Positions 24,475-32,404 of a stretch of 33,886 nucleotides of DNA are shown one piece after another. The stretch lies in contig JAICWX010000063.1 in NCBI GenBank assembly GCA_025934635.1, forward strand, positions 1 to 33,886. The letters are read 5' to 3'. Origin of the DNA: Streptosporangiaceae bacterium (GTDB lineage: Bacteria > Actinomycetota > Actinomycetes > Streptosporangiales > Streptosporangiaceae). Made by a program: the position numbers and the translations under genes. How positions within the stretch are numbered: position 1 is the stretch's first letter; every line of letters starts with the position of its first letter. The notes under the pieces were generated by a model. That model worked only from the letters and a program-made list of their open reading frames with translations, was not told the origin of the DNA and did no database searches.

Positions 24475-25892
24475 ACGTCTCCGCGATCACCGGCGGGACC
24501 CTGGTGACCCCGGACGGGCTGGTCCGGGCCGACCTGCTGATCCGGGACGGGAAGGTCGCGGCGATCGGATCCGCTCCGGCCGCGGCGGCCGGGTCCGCTC
24601 CGGCCGCAGCCGGGACGCTGGATGCGGCCGACTGCTACGTGCTGCCCGGCGGTGTCGATCCGCACACGCACCTCATGGCCGCGCCGGGCATCGCCACAGC
24701 GGCGGCCGCCCGGGGCGGTACCACCACCGCGCTGTCGTTCACCAGCCCCCGGAAAAGCGAACGCGACCTGGACTGCCTGCTGCGCAGCCGCGCAGAGGTG
24801 AGCGGTGCCGGCGCCCTGATCGATGTCGGCCTGCACGCCGCGGTTTACGATCCGGACGGCGTCACCGAGGCTGACCTGGCCGCGGTCAGGCAGGCGGGCG
24901 CGGGCGCGATCAAGCTCTTCCTCGCCTACCCCGAGCTCGGGATCATGTGCTCCACCAGGCGGCTGTACGAGCTGATGTCGATGGCCCGCCGGACCGGACT
25001 GGTCGTGGCCGTCCACTGCGAGAACGCGCCGCTCATCGAGGCGCTCGAAGACGAGGCGGTAGCGGCCGGCCCGCCGGACGCCGGCGCCCGGATCTTCGCT
25101 GACACCAGACCGCCCGAGGTCGAGGAGGAGGCCGTCGCGCGCGTGCTCGCCACCGCGTCGCTGGCCGGCGCGACGTGCTACCTCGTGCACCTCTCGACGG
25201 CCGGGGCGGTACGGCAGGTGCGCGCCGCGCGCGCGGCCGGGCACCTCGCGGTGGCCGAGGCCTGCGTCCACCACCTGCTGCTCGACGACGCCCGCTACGC
25301 CGGGGCAGACGCCGGGCGGTACCTCGTCGCGCCGCCGCTTCGTCCCCGTCCCCATGTCGAGGCGCTGTGGGCCGGGCTCGCCGACACGACCATCGACGCC
25401 GTCGGGTCAGATCACTGCCAGGCCAGGACGCTCACGGGCGGCCGCCTGGCCGCGGCGGGCCACCGCCACGCGTACGGCCTGGCCGGGATCGGGTCCCGGC
25501 TGCCGCTGCTGCTGTCGGCGGCGCTGGCGCGCGGGCTGCCGATCTCCCGCGTCGTTAAGCTCGCGTCGGAGTACCCGGCCCGGGCGTTCGGTCATTACCC
25601 GCGCAAGGGCGCGCTGCTGCCCGGCTCCGACGCCGACGTCGTGATCTTCGATCCGGCCGGCCGGACCGTGCTGCCCGCCGACGGCTACGGCGACGGCACC
25701 GGCGACAGCGTGTACGCCGGCCAGGCCGTGCGCGGACGCATCCGCGCGGTACTGCTCCGCGGGCGGCTGATCGTCGCGGACGCCGAAGTCGTCGACCCCG
25801 AGCCGGCCGGGACCTACCTGGCCGCCGGGGATCCGCTCAGCTGGCCGGAAAGGCCGCCGCCCAGAACTCGGCGATATCGATCCGGCGCATGA
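24471..25892 (+). CDS. dihydropyrimidinase/hydantoinase-family cyclic amidohydrolase
   Basis: A 473-residue enzyme. The metal ligands fall almost exactly where they do in dihydropyrimidinases: H65 and H67 (DPHTHL), carboxylated K148 (GAIKLFLAY), H182 (AVHCENAP), H240 (LVHLSTA) and D314 (GSDHC). Such enzymes open cyclic imides and ureides (dihydropyrimidines, hydantoins, allantoin) at the C-N bond. A GSAPAAAA repeat lies in the N-terminal beta part. GTG start overlapping the previous stop. The last 56 bases overlap the end of the convergent PuuE-like gene, so the tail (after about residue 455) may be poorly constrained. It is the strongest pointer to the substrate class of the locus. Confidence 0.88.
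   Translation: MNVSAITGGTLVTPDGLVRADLLIRDGKVAAIGSAPAAAAGSAPAAAGTLDAADCYVLPGGVDPHTHLMAAPGIATAAAARGGTTTALSFTSPRKSERDLDCLLRSRAEVSGAGALIDVGLHAAVYDPDGVTEADLAAVRQAGAGAIKLFLAYPELGIMCSTRRLYELMSMARRTGLVVAVHCENAPLIEALEDEAVAAGPPDAGARIFADTRPPEVEEEAVARVLATASLAGATCYLVHLSTAGAVRQVRAARAAGHLAVAEACVHHLLLDDARYAGADAGRYLVAPPLRPRPHVEALWAGLADTTIDAVGSDHCQARTLTGGRLAAAGHRHAYGLAGIGSRLPLLLSAALARGLPISRVVKLASEYPARAFGHYPRKGALLPGSDADVVIFDPAGRTVLPADGYGDGTGDSVYAGQAVRGRIRAVLLRGRLIVADAEVVDPEPAGTYLAAGDPLSWPERPPPRTRRYRSGA
24567..24614 (+). repeat. 24-bp in-frame duplication in hydantoinase
   Basis: Two 24-nt units encode GSAPAAAA and GSAPAAAG. They sit in a surface loop between N-terminal beta strands, before the metal-binding HTH motif. 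Confidence 0.7.
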
Positions 25893-26781
25893 AGGCCACG
25901 TCCTGCTGGCCGAGCGCGTACTCGATGAAGTCGCGCAGCGCCGAGGCCCGCCCCGGCTGGCCGCTCCAGCGCGAGTGCACGCCGACCGACATCATCCGGC
26001 CGCCGAGCCCGCTTCTCGACTCCTCGAGCAGGTAGTCCAGGCTCAGCCGCAGGCTCTCGAAGAAATGCCGGGGTGAGGCGTAGGTCGGCGCGATCAGGTA
26101 GCGGACGTCGTTGTGCACCTTGGTGTAGGGCACGACCAGGAACGGCCGGCCGAGCGTGGTCACGAAGTACGGGAGCTCGTCGTTGTTGGAGTCGGAGTCA
26201 TACAGGAAGCCGCCGTCCTCGGCCAGCAGTTCCCTGGTGTGCACGGTCGGGAACGACCGGACCATCCAGCCGCGCGCCCGCTGGCCGGTGGTGCGCTGGA
26301 TCGCGTCGACGGCCAGCCGGATCTCGGCCTGCTCCTGCTCCCGCGTCATCGCCGTCCCAGGGCCGGCGTCCGGGCCGTACCAGTGGTAGCCGTGTCCCAT
26401 CACGTCGTGCTCGCGGTCCCGCAGCCACGCGCACAGCGGCGGGTTGCGCTCGAGCGCCTTGGCACAGGCGTTGAAGGTCGAGGTGATCCCGTAGCGGTCG
26501 AGCAGGCGGCACAGCCGCCAGATCCCGACCCGGCTGCCGTACTCCATGTGCGTCTCGTTGCCGAGGTCGCGGATCTCGGGACCGTACTGGAACGAGTACT
26601 CGCCCCAGGTGTCGTTGACGCCGTCGTCGCCGAGGGAGTACTCGCCGCCCTCCTCGTAGTTGATCACCAGGTTGATCGCGACGAGCGCGTCACCGGGCCA
26701 GCGGAAGACCGGGGGCTGGGGCCCGTAGCCGACGAAGTCTCGTTCCGGGCCGGCTGACGGGGCGGCGTTCGAGTCATCCAT
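25837..26781 (-). CDS. polysaccharide deacetylase-family protein, PuuE (allantoinase)-like
   Basis: A 314-residue NodB-like protein. The start RDFVGYGPQPPVFRWPGDALVAINLVINYEEGGE follows the N-terminal signature of PuuE-type allantoinases, and YGSRVGIWRLCRLLDRYGITSTFNACAKALERNP with MGHGYHWYG gives the NodB barrel. The C-terminus has GRMMSVGVHSRWSGQPGRASALRDFIEYAL. PuuE enzymes hydrolyse cyclic ureides such as allantoin without the usual amidohydrolase fold, so this is a second, unrelated ring-opening enzyme in the locus. ATG at 26781. Its 3' end overlaps the convergent hydantoinase by 56 nt. The true substrate is not shown. Confidence 0.85.
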   Translation of the reverse strand: MDDSNAAPSAGPERDFVGYGPQPPVFRWPGDALVAINLVINYEEGGEYSLGDDGVNDTWGEYSFQYGPEIRDLGNETHMEYGSRVGIWRLCRLLDRYGITSTFNACAKALERNPPLCAWLRDREHDVMGHGYHWYGPDAGPGTAMTREQEQAEIRLAVDAIQRTTGQRARGWMVRSFPTVHTRELLAEDGGFLYDSDSNNDELPYFVTTLGRPFLVVPYTKVHNDVRYLIAPTYASPRHFFESLRLSLDYLLEESRSGLGGRMMSVGVHSRWSGQPGRASALRDFIEYALGQQDVAFMRRIDIAEFWAAAFPAS

Positions 26782-26841
26782 TCGCCGATCCTGGCATCGC
26801 CGCGGATACCCGGGCAATCAGCCCGGCCGTATGCTCGGCTC

Positions 26842-27405
26842 ATGGGTGTCGCGTTCGTGGCGCATTGCCTGCTGAATCAGAACTCCAAGGTCGGGGACGG
26901 CGCCCATTGCGCCGGGGTCTACGGGCCGGTCATCGACGTGCTGCGGGAGAAGGGCTGGCGGATCGAGCAGATGCCGTGCCCCGAGCTGGCGTTCACCGGC
27001 CTGAACCGGTTCTGGGCGGTCCGGGAGCAGCTCGACACCGCCGCGTACCGGCGGCACTGCACGCGGCTCGCCACCGCGGTCGCCGATGCCATCGCCGGCC
27101 GGGTGGAGCAGGGCGAGGATGTCGTGCTGATCGGCGTCGAGGGCAGCCCGTCCATGGGCGTGACCATCACGAGCTCCGATCCGGAGCGCGGCGGCCGTCC
27201 CGAGTGGCCGGACGGCTCGCCCGAGCTGGTCAGCGGCGAGGGCATCTTCGTCGAGTCGCTCCGGCAGGAACTGGCCGGCCGCGGGATCGGCTTCCCCCGG
27301 GTGGCCGGCGAGACGCACGCGATCCCCGGCCATGATGAGGCCGTCCAGCGCGCGGACCTGGCGGCCGTGCTCGACGGCCCGCGACCGGAGGGAGGCAGGA
27401 CCTGA
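26842..27405 (+). CDS. TudS-related (DUF523-like) putative desulfidase
   Basis: A 187-residue protein. The first third has the three cysteines typical of this group: C9 (AHCLLNQN), C23 (GAHCAG) and C46 (MPCPELAF). In the characterised family member TudS, three cysteines hold a [4Fe-4S]/[4Fe-5S] cluster that removes sulfur from thiouracil. VVLIGVEGSPSMGVT is the second conserved segment. Members of the shorter CD3072-like branch are named by similarity only, so desulfidase activity here is inference. It starts 60 nt from the divergent PuuE-like gene and overlaps the next gene start by one base (TGATG), so it is coupled to that gene. Confidence 0.75.
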   Translation: MGVAFVAHCLLNQNSKVGDGAHCAGVYGPVIDVLREKGWRIEQMPCPELAFTGLNRFWAVREQLDTAAYRRHCTRLATAVADAIAGRVEQGEDVVLIGVEGSPSMGVTITSSDPERGGRPEWPDGSPELVSGEGIFVESLRQELAGRGIGFPRVAGETHAIPGHDEAVQRADLAAVLDGPRPEGGRT

Positions 27406-27790
27406 TGGAACGTGACGGCCGCTCGTTCCGGGTCGCGCTGGTCGCCGACGGGTACGTCAACCCCGCGCCGGGCGGTGTCGACGGCATTGCCGCGGCGTCG
27501 GCGGCGGGCTGGGGCGTGCTGCAGCTACCCGCCGAGGACTATCCGGCCGGGGTCGCGCAGCGGCTCCTGGCCGAGGTGGCCGAACAGGCCGAGGAGTTCG
27601 CGCGGCACGGCTATGACCTGGTGCTGGTCGGCCAGCGGGCCGGGCTGAGCGAGGCCCTGGCCCAGGTCGGCCTGGCCGTACCCGACGGGATCGTCCCGCC
27701 GGGCGTGGCCGAGCTCATTGATTTCCTCGGCGGCCGGCCAAGCCCGGTCGCCGCGTTCCCGGCTGGCCCGGGAAGCTCACCCGGGCCAGC
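27405..27790 (+). CDS. unknown partner of the TudS-related protein; stop codon missing
   Basis: The start (ATG 27405) has a very strong GGAGGGAGG and overlaps the desulfidase stop, so this is a real gene start. About 115 residues look genuine: SFRVALVADGYVNPAPGGVDG, LLAEVAEQAEEFARHGYDLVLVG and VPDGIVPPGVAELIDFLGG suggest a small alpha/beta protein. No family is recognised. The frame stays open through a perfect hairpin (27762-27790) and on to 28286, antisense to the SMP-30 gene, where it is clearly non-native. A one-base shift near the end would give TGA at about 27798. A lost stop or a frameshift is likely; the end given here is the end of the hairpin. Confidence 0.5.
27762..27790. terminator. 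11-bp perfect hairpin between convergent genes
   Basis: GCTGGCCCGGG (27762-27772) and its exact complement (27780-27790) flank AAGCTCA, ending two bases before the SMP-30 stop (27792-27794). The position between convergent transcripts suggests a bidirectional terminator. Confidence 0.55.
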
Positions 27791-27791
27791 G

Positions 27792-28652
27792 TTACAGCTG
27801 ACCGCGGATGAGGTCCAGGCCGGTCGTGTCGGTATCGACCCGCCAGAACGAACCGGTGCGCTCGGACGCCTCGATGTCGGCCGACCGGGTGGCCGCGACG
27901 TAGAGCGCCGAGCCGTCGAAGGCGCAGTTGGTCGCGTGCTCGCCGAGCGAGATCTCCGCCAGCACCTCGCCCTCCGGCGAGATCACGGTCACCCCGCCGG
28001 AGACCGTGGTGGCGACGAAGAGCCGGCCGTCGGCGGCGAACGCCATGCCGTCCGGCACGTGCTCGTCGGAGAGCTGGCAGAACGTGACCGGCTCGCCCGC
28101 GTCGAGCCGGCAGATCCGGTGCGCCATGGATTCGGTCCAGTAGAGGCGCTGCTGGGCGTCGAAGGCGATCCCGTTGGGGTAGACGCCCGGCCGCTCGAGC
28201 AGCATCTCGCCCGCGCCGGAGGGGTCGACCGCGAAAAGCCGGCCCGGGACCCGGACATCGAACCGGAAGTCCTGCTCACTGCCTGACTCGGTGAAGTACA
28301 GGCGGCCGTCCGGGCCGAACGCCAGATCGTTCGGCCCGTACAGCTGGTAGCCGGCCACCTCGGAGAACAGCAGCTCGACCTTCCCGTCCGGGCTCACCCG
28401 CTGGATCCCGGAGATGGCGCTGGTGTCACCACTGCCGGGAACGTTGCCGCCCTGGGTCACGTAAACGGCGCCATCGCTGCCGAGCACGGTGCCCCACGGC
28501 GAGCCGCCGGTCTGCGCGAACGGCGACACGCTCCCGTCGGCGTAGGCGAGCAACTCGCCCGTATTGCCATCGCAGAACACGATCCGGCCGTCGTCCAGCA
28601 CCACCGGGCCCTCGGGGAAGCCCAGCCCGGAAGCAAGCAAAGTAGCTGACAA
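27792..28652 (-). CDS. SMP-30/gluconolactonase-family lactonase
   Basis: A 286-residue six-bladed propeller. The metal ligands are visible: E14 (GFPEGPV), N108 (YGPNDLAF), N160 (YPNGIAF) and D201 (VPDGMAF). Members hydrolyse sugar lactones and other esters with Ca or Zn. The TTG start at 28652 has GAGAGGA upstream and lies 19 nt after the stop of the solute-binding protein gene, so the two form an operon. A lactonase fits the dehydrogenases of the locus, whose products may be lactones; this is inference. Confidence 0.87.
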   Translation of the reverse strand: MSATLLASGLGFPEGPVVLDDGRIVFCDGNTGELLAYADGSVSPFAQTGGSPWGTVLGSDGAVYVTQGGNVPGSGDTSAISGIQRVSPDGKVELLFSEVAGYQLYGPNDLAFGPDGRLYFTESGSEQDFRFDVRVPGRLFAVDPSGAGEMLLERPGVYPNGIAFDAQQRLYWTESMAHRICRLDAGEPVTFCQLSDEHVPDGMAFAADGRLFVATTVSGGVTVISPEGEVLAEISLGEHATNCAFDGSALYVAATRSADIEASERTGSFWRVDTDTTGLDLIRGQL

Positions 28653-28671
28653 CGTCAGGTCCTCTCCCCGG

Positions 28672-30294
28672 TCAGACGAATGAGAAGTGCTCGAAGTCGA
28701 AGTCGGAAAGCGGCTGGCCGACCCGGGCCGGCGCGTAGCCGGTGATCTTGGTGCTGTAGGCGTCGAGCGCGTCGATGAAGGCCGGGATGATGTAGCCGCC
28801 CTGGTTGAAGTCGATCAGCTGCATCTGGTGCTCGATCTCTTTGCGGACGGACGCGCTTGCGGTGACGTTCGCCTGATGGTACAGGTTGCCGTACTGGGAC
28901 TGGCTCCAGTGCGTCTCGTTGAACGGGGACGTCGGCAGGAACGACTCCGCCACCTGAGCCAGGTACGGCGAGTAGTTGTAGAAGTCCTGAGAGAAGGTCC
29001 ACTGCAGGTAGTTGGGGCCGAAGAACGTCGACGAGTCGACCTGCTTCAGGTTGATGGTGACGCCCGCGGCCTTGGCCTGCTGCTGCAGGACCGTGGCCAT
29101 CGCGACCGTACCGGTAGCGACGGCCGAGGTCACCAGCTGAACCGTGAGGTTCTCGTGCCCGGCCTTCTGCAGCAGGCGCTTGGCCTGGGCGATGTCCTGG
29201 TCCCGGTGCAGCGAGGTGTCGTAGTTGGGGTCATAGGGGGACGACACGTCGGCGCCGACGGACCCGAACCCGTCGAGGGCCGAGTTGATCAGCTGCTGCC
29301 GGTCGACCAGCAGCCGCATGGCCTGCCGGACGTTGACGTCGTTGAACGGCGCCTGGTCGACGCGCATCGTGAACGGCGTGATCGCGCCGGTATGCGACGT
29401 CACGGCCTGCACGCCGGGGCTCGACTTGAGCGCCGCGATCTGCGGGCCTTCGAGGGCGCCGGCGCCCTGGATCACGCCGGTCGTCAGGGCGTTCTGCAGC
29501 GCGGTGCTGTCGCTGAAGTCGAGGATTGTCAGCGAGTCTACGTACGGCAGGCCTGACTTCCAGTAGCTGCCATTCCTGACGAACACGCTGCGCTGGCCGG
29601 GCGTGAAGCTCTGGTATTTGAACGGGCCGGTCCCGTTCGGCTTCGCGGGGTTAAAGCCCACGGGCACGACGTACAGGTAATACCAGTACGACAGTTGATC
29701 AAGGAAACTGCCGTAAGGGCTGGTCATCGGAACCAGCACGGTGTGGGCATCGAGAGCTTTCATGCCCTTGGCGTCGACCGGGCCGAGCGGGGTGGAGCCC
29801 GTCAGCTTCTGGCTCAGGATTCGCCGCAGCGTGAAAATCACGTCCGCCGAGGTCAGCGGCTTGCCGTCGTGGAACGTGATATTCGGCCGGAGGTGGATCA
29901 CCCATTCCGATGTCGACCCGCGCGGGCTGATGTCCTCGGCGAGCACGAATTCGGTCTGCCCGTGCGTATTGAGCTGGATGAGCGGCTGGTAAAGGGCCTG
30001 AGCGCGGGCAGTGTCCAGGTACGTAAGCCCCTTGTGCGGGTCGAGCGTGTCCGTGCCGGAGCCGCCGGTCAGCCCCACCTTGAGGTTGCCGCCCCGTCGC
30101 CGGGCACCCGTCGGTGATCCGGCCGCCTTCGCCGGGGCCGGGGAAGAGGAACCGGACGAGCACCCGGCCAGCAGGCCTCCCGCACCAGCCAGCGCTCCCG
30201 TCGCGGCGATGCCGCGGAGGAAGTCACGCCGGCCGAGGCCGTTATCCGTTTCCGGTCTGAGGTCTGATCGATCGTAACGCCGGACGTCTTCCAT
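28672..30294 (-). CDS. ABC transporter substrate-binding lipoprotein, family 5 (peptide/nickel-type)
   Basis: A 540-residue exported protein. GRRDFLRGIAATGALAGAG with twin Arg at 22-23 and a lipobox LLAGC45 give a Tat-exported lipoprotein. The mature protein has the family 5 pattern: TLDPHKGLTYLDTARAQALYQPLI, FHDGKPLTSADVIFTLRRI, GTGPFKYQSFTPGQR, PFNDVNVRQAMRLLVDRQQLINSAL. Such proteins capture peptides, nickel, opines or glycosides for an ABC importer. No permease or ATPase gene is in the window. The ATG at 30294 has GAGAGGG upstream; a longer reading has no support. It leads the two-gene operon with the lactonase. Confidence 0.9.
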   Translation of the reverse strand: MEDVRRYDRSDLRPETDNGLGRRDFLRGIAATGALAGAGGLLAGCSSGSSSPAPAKAAGSPTGARRRGGNLKVGLTGGSGTDTLDPHKGLTYLDTARAQALYQPLIQLNTHGQTEFVLAEDISPRGSTSEWVIHLRPNITFHDGKPLTSADVIFTLRRILSQKLTGSTPLGPVDAKGMKALDAHTVLVPMTSPYGSFLDQLSYWYYLYVVPVGFNPAKPNGTGPFKYQSFTPGQRSVFVRNGSYWKSGLPYVDSLTILDFSDSTALQNALTTGVIQGAGALEGPQIAALKSSPGVQAVTSHTGAITPFTMRVDQAPFNDVNVRQAMRLLVDRQQLINSALDGFGSVGADVSSPYDPNYDTSLHRDQDIAQAKRLLQKAGHENLTVQLVTSAVATGTVAMATVLQQQAKAAGVTINLKQVDSSTFFGPNYLQWTFSQDFYNYSPYLAQVAESFLPTSPFNETHWSQSQYGNLYHQANVTASASVRKEIEHQMQLIDFNQGGYIIPAFIDALDAYSTKITGYAPARVGQPLSDFDFEHFSFV

Positions 30295-31119
30295 GAGCTT
30301 CGCCCTCTCATTCACCGAAGCTGGGCATGCCCGCGGGCGGCGTCTGCGCCGGACGCCTGCGGCACGAACCGACCCACCAATTCGACACGAGCGGCGGCTA
30401 CTGCCACCGCCCCGAGATTGACTCATTTCCGCTCGCAGGAACCGTCCGAATCCTGCCAGACTGGATTACGTCACCAACGATATACGTTTCACAACATGAG
30501 GGGAACCACCACTCTAAAGTGACCTGAGGGACACGATGGCCGGGTGTCATCAGGTGGGTGTTTACTTTCCCGGCATTAAGTTTTTGGTGAATCCAATCCT
30601 CGGCACCCGATGGGTCATTTCTGTCTTGAACAGATAGCGCATGGGACGCGGCGTCCGGCATCGACGGCATCGGCCAGGGCGAAGACCCAAATCGGGCTGA
30701 GGCGCCGAATCCGACGCCCGGCCAGAATCCCGTGGTCTGGTAATTAGGAGCCTGGGCCGGGCGCCGGGGCGGATGGTGCCCGTGGTGCGCCAGGGCCCAT
30801 CCCGCCGCATCCCGGGCGACGCGACTCACGGAATGGATGGAGCATCCATGCCGTGATTGCGACCTTGATGGAGCATCCATGTCGTTGACGGGGACCGGAT
30901 GAGAGTCGAGACGGGTGACAGGTGAGGTCTGTAGTGCGGATGAGAATGCTGAGGCCGGGACCCGGGCCGCGTACCGTCCCCGGCGGCAGCCTGATAGTCA
31001 ATAATGTCTAGCGAAATACTCGTCAATAGCATTCCGTTCTACCTGAACGACTGTGTCGCGAGGCAGACTGGCCTGAGCAAGCGGCCTTGAATCCGGCTGA
31101 CCCGCCAGAAACGGAGTTC
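30295..31119. other. long intergenic region between divergent operons
   Basis: About 825 bases without a convincing gene, with AT-richer patches. It holds palindrome GGGCATGCCC (30323-30332), hairpin GGCGTC/GACGCC (30339-30357), a near-palindromic AACGATATACGTT at about 30476-30488 upstream of the solute-binding protein, the inverted ATGGA element (30833-30888), and GTCAATA repeats with TAGCAT near 31000-31030 that could belong to the promoter of the flavin oxidoreductase operon. A leftward frame at 30398-30880 is judged spurious. Confidence 0.55.
30833..30888 (-). repeat. dimeric interrupted-palindrome element, copy 2 (inverted)
   Basis: ATGGAGCATCCAT at 30837-30849 and 30868-30880 is the reverse complement of the element at 1837-1880, with the same 31-bp period. 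The flank GTCGTTG matches CAACGAC of copy 1. It lies in a long intergenic region and is not part of any credible gene. Confidence 0.8.
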
Positions 31120-32379
31120 ATGGTGCCTACCCCGTCCCCCCTGCACCTGGCCGTCGCCCTCGACGGCGCCGGCTGGCATCCCGCCGCCTGGCGCGAGCCC
31201 GACGCCGAGCCGGAGCGGCTGCTCACGGCCGGCTATTGGACCGGGCTGGCCCAGCAGGCCGAGCGCGGCCTGCTCGACTTCGTCACCATCGAGGACGGTC
31301 TCGACCTGCAGTCCGACCACCCCTTCCGGTCCGACGCCCGCACCGACCGGGTCCGGGGCCGCCTGGACGCCGTGCTGATCGCGGCCCGGGCCGTCCCCGC
31401 TACCCGCAACATCGGGTTCGTGCCGACCGCGATCACCACCCACACCGAGCCGTTCCACCTGTGCAAGGCCATCGCCACCGTGGACTACGTGAGCGGCGGC
31501 CGGGCCGGGATCCGGGTCCAGGTCGGCGCCCGGCGCGAGGCGGCGGCCCACTTCGGCCGCCGGGAGTTCCCGCCGCTGCGGGCGAGCCGGCTCGAGGACC
31601 CGGGCCGGCGCGAAGACCCGGGCCAGCGCGAAGACCCGGGCCGACGCGAGGATCCGGCCCAGCAGCAGCTGATCACCGACCACTTCGACGAGGCGGCCGA
31701 TTACGTCGAGGTGCTGCGCAGGCTCTGGGACAGCTGGGAAGACGACGCCGAGATCCGTGACGTGGCCACCGGCCGCTTCATCGACCGGGACAAGCTGCAC
31801 TACATCGACTTCGAGGGCCGCTGGTTCGCGGTGAAGGGGCCGTCGATCACCCCGCGGCCGCCGCAGGGCCAGCCCGTCGTCGCCGCCCTCGGTCACGCCA
31901 GCGTGCCGTACCGGCTGATCGCCCGGTCGGCCGACGTCGGCTTCGTCACCCCGCGCGACGCCGCCCACGCGGCCGAGATCGTGGCCGGGATCCGCACCGA
32001 GCAGGCGAGCGCCGGCCGGGCCGAAGAAAAGGTCCACATCTTCGCCGACCTGGTGGTCTTCCTCGACGAGACCAGGGACGCCGCCGTCGCGCGCCAGCAG
32101 CGCCTGGACGAGCGCGCGGGCACCGAGTACCGCAGCGACGCCCGCATCTTCGCCGGCACCGCCATCGGCCTGGCCGACCTGCTGCACGAGTGGAGCGACG
32201 CCGGGCTGTCCGGCTTCCGGCTGCGCCCGGCCGCGCTGCCGCACGACCTGACCCAGATCACCGAGCGCCTGGTGCCCGAACTGCGGCGCCGGGCCCTGTT
32301 CCGGGCCCGCTACGAGGCCGGTACCCTCCGCGGGCTGCTCGGCCTGCCCCGCCCCGCCAACCGCTACGCCACCGCCTGA
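31120..32379 (+). CDS. LLM-class flavin-dependent oxidoreductase
   Basis: A 419-residue luciferase-like monooxygenase. GYWTGLAQQAERGLLDFVTIEDG is the first barrel unit, PATRNIGFVPTAITTHTEPFHLCKAIATVDYVSGGRAGIRVQVGA is the flavin-binding region, and FEGRWFAVKGPSITPRPPQGQPVVAALG is the later barrel part. The family uses reduced FMN or F420 to oxygenate or oxidise small molecules. A REDPG repeat (about residues 157-180) inserts extra charged residues in a loop after the flavin region. The ATG at 31120 has GGAG just before it; a TTG at 31087 is less likely. It is the first of three adjacent LLM genes. Confidence 0.85.
   Translation: MVPTPSPLHLAVALDGAGWHPAAWREPDAEPERLLTAGYWTGLAQQAERGLLDFVTIEDGLDLQSDHPFRSDARTDRVRGRLDAVLIAARAVPATRNIGFVPTAITTHTEPFHLCKAIATVDYVSGGRAGIRVQVGARREAAAHFGRREFPPLRASRLEDPGRREDPGQREDPGRREDPAQQQLITDHFDEAADYVEVLRRLWDSWEDDAEIRDVATGRFIDRDKLHYIDFEGRWFAVKGPSITPRPPQGQPVVAALGHASVPYRLIARSADVGFVTPRDAAHAAEIVAGIRTEQASAGRAEEKVHIFADLVVFLDETRDAAVARQQRLDERAGTEYRSDARIFAGTAIGLADLLHEWSDAGLSGFRLRPAALPHDLTQITERLVPELRRRALFRARYEAGTLRGLLGLPRPANRYATA
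31588..31659 (+). repeat. 18-bp in-frame tandem repeat (RREDPG x4) in LLM oxidoreductase
   Basis: Four 18-nt units encode RLEDPG, RREDPG, QREDPG and RREDPA at residues 157-180. The unit length keeps the frame. The insert lies in a loop of the luciferase-like barrel. Confidence 0.85.
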
Positions 32380-32404
32380 AGCCAACGCCTGGGGGACACC
32401 CACC

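Noticed and set aside
27791..28286. Full 293-residue protein from 27405 to 28286
   Set aside because: The part after about 27790 is antisense to the lactonase gene with its intact metal-ligand motifs, and has shadow-type composition.
30295..30500. Riboswitch in the leader of the solute-binding protein gene
   Set aside because: Only short local hairpins and a near-palindrome are seen. No conserved core of a known riboswitch class could be recognised.
30398..30880. Leftward 160-codon frame in the long intergenic region
   Set aside because: It starts inside the ATGGA repeat, has mixed codon use and no domain pattern. The same peptide start (MDAPS) arises wherever this DNA repeat is translated.
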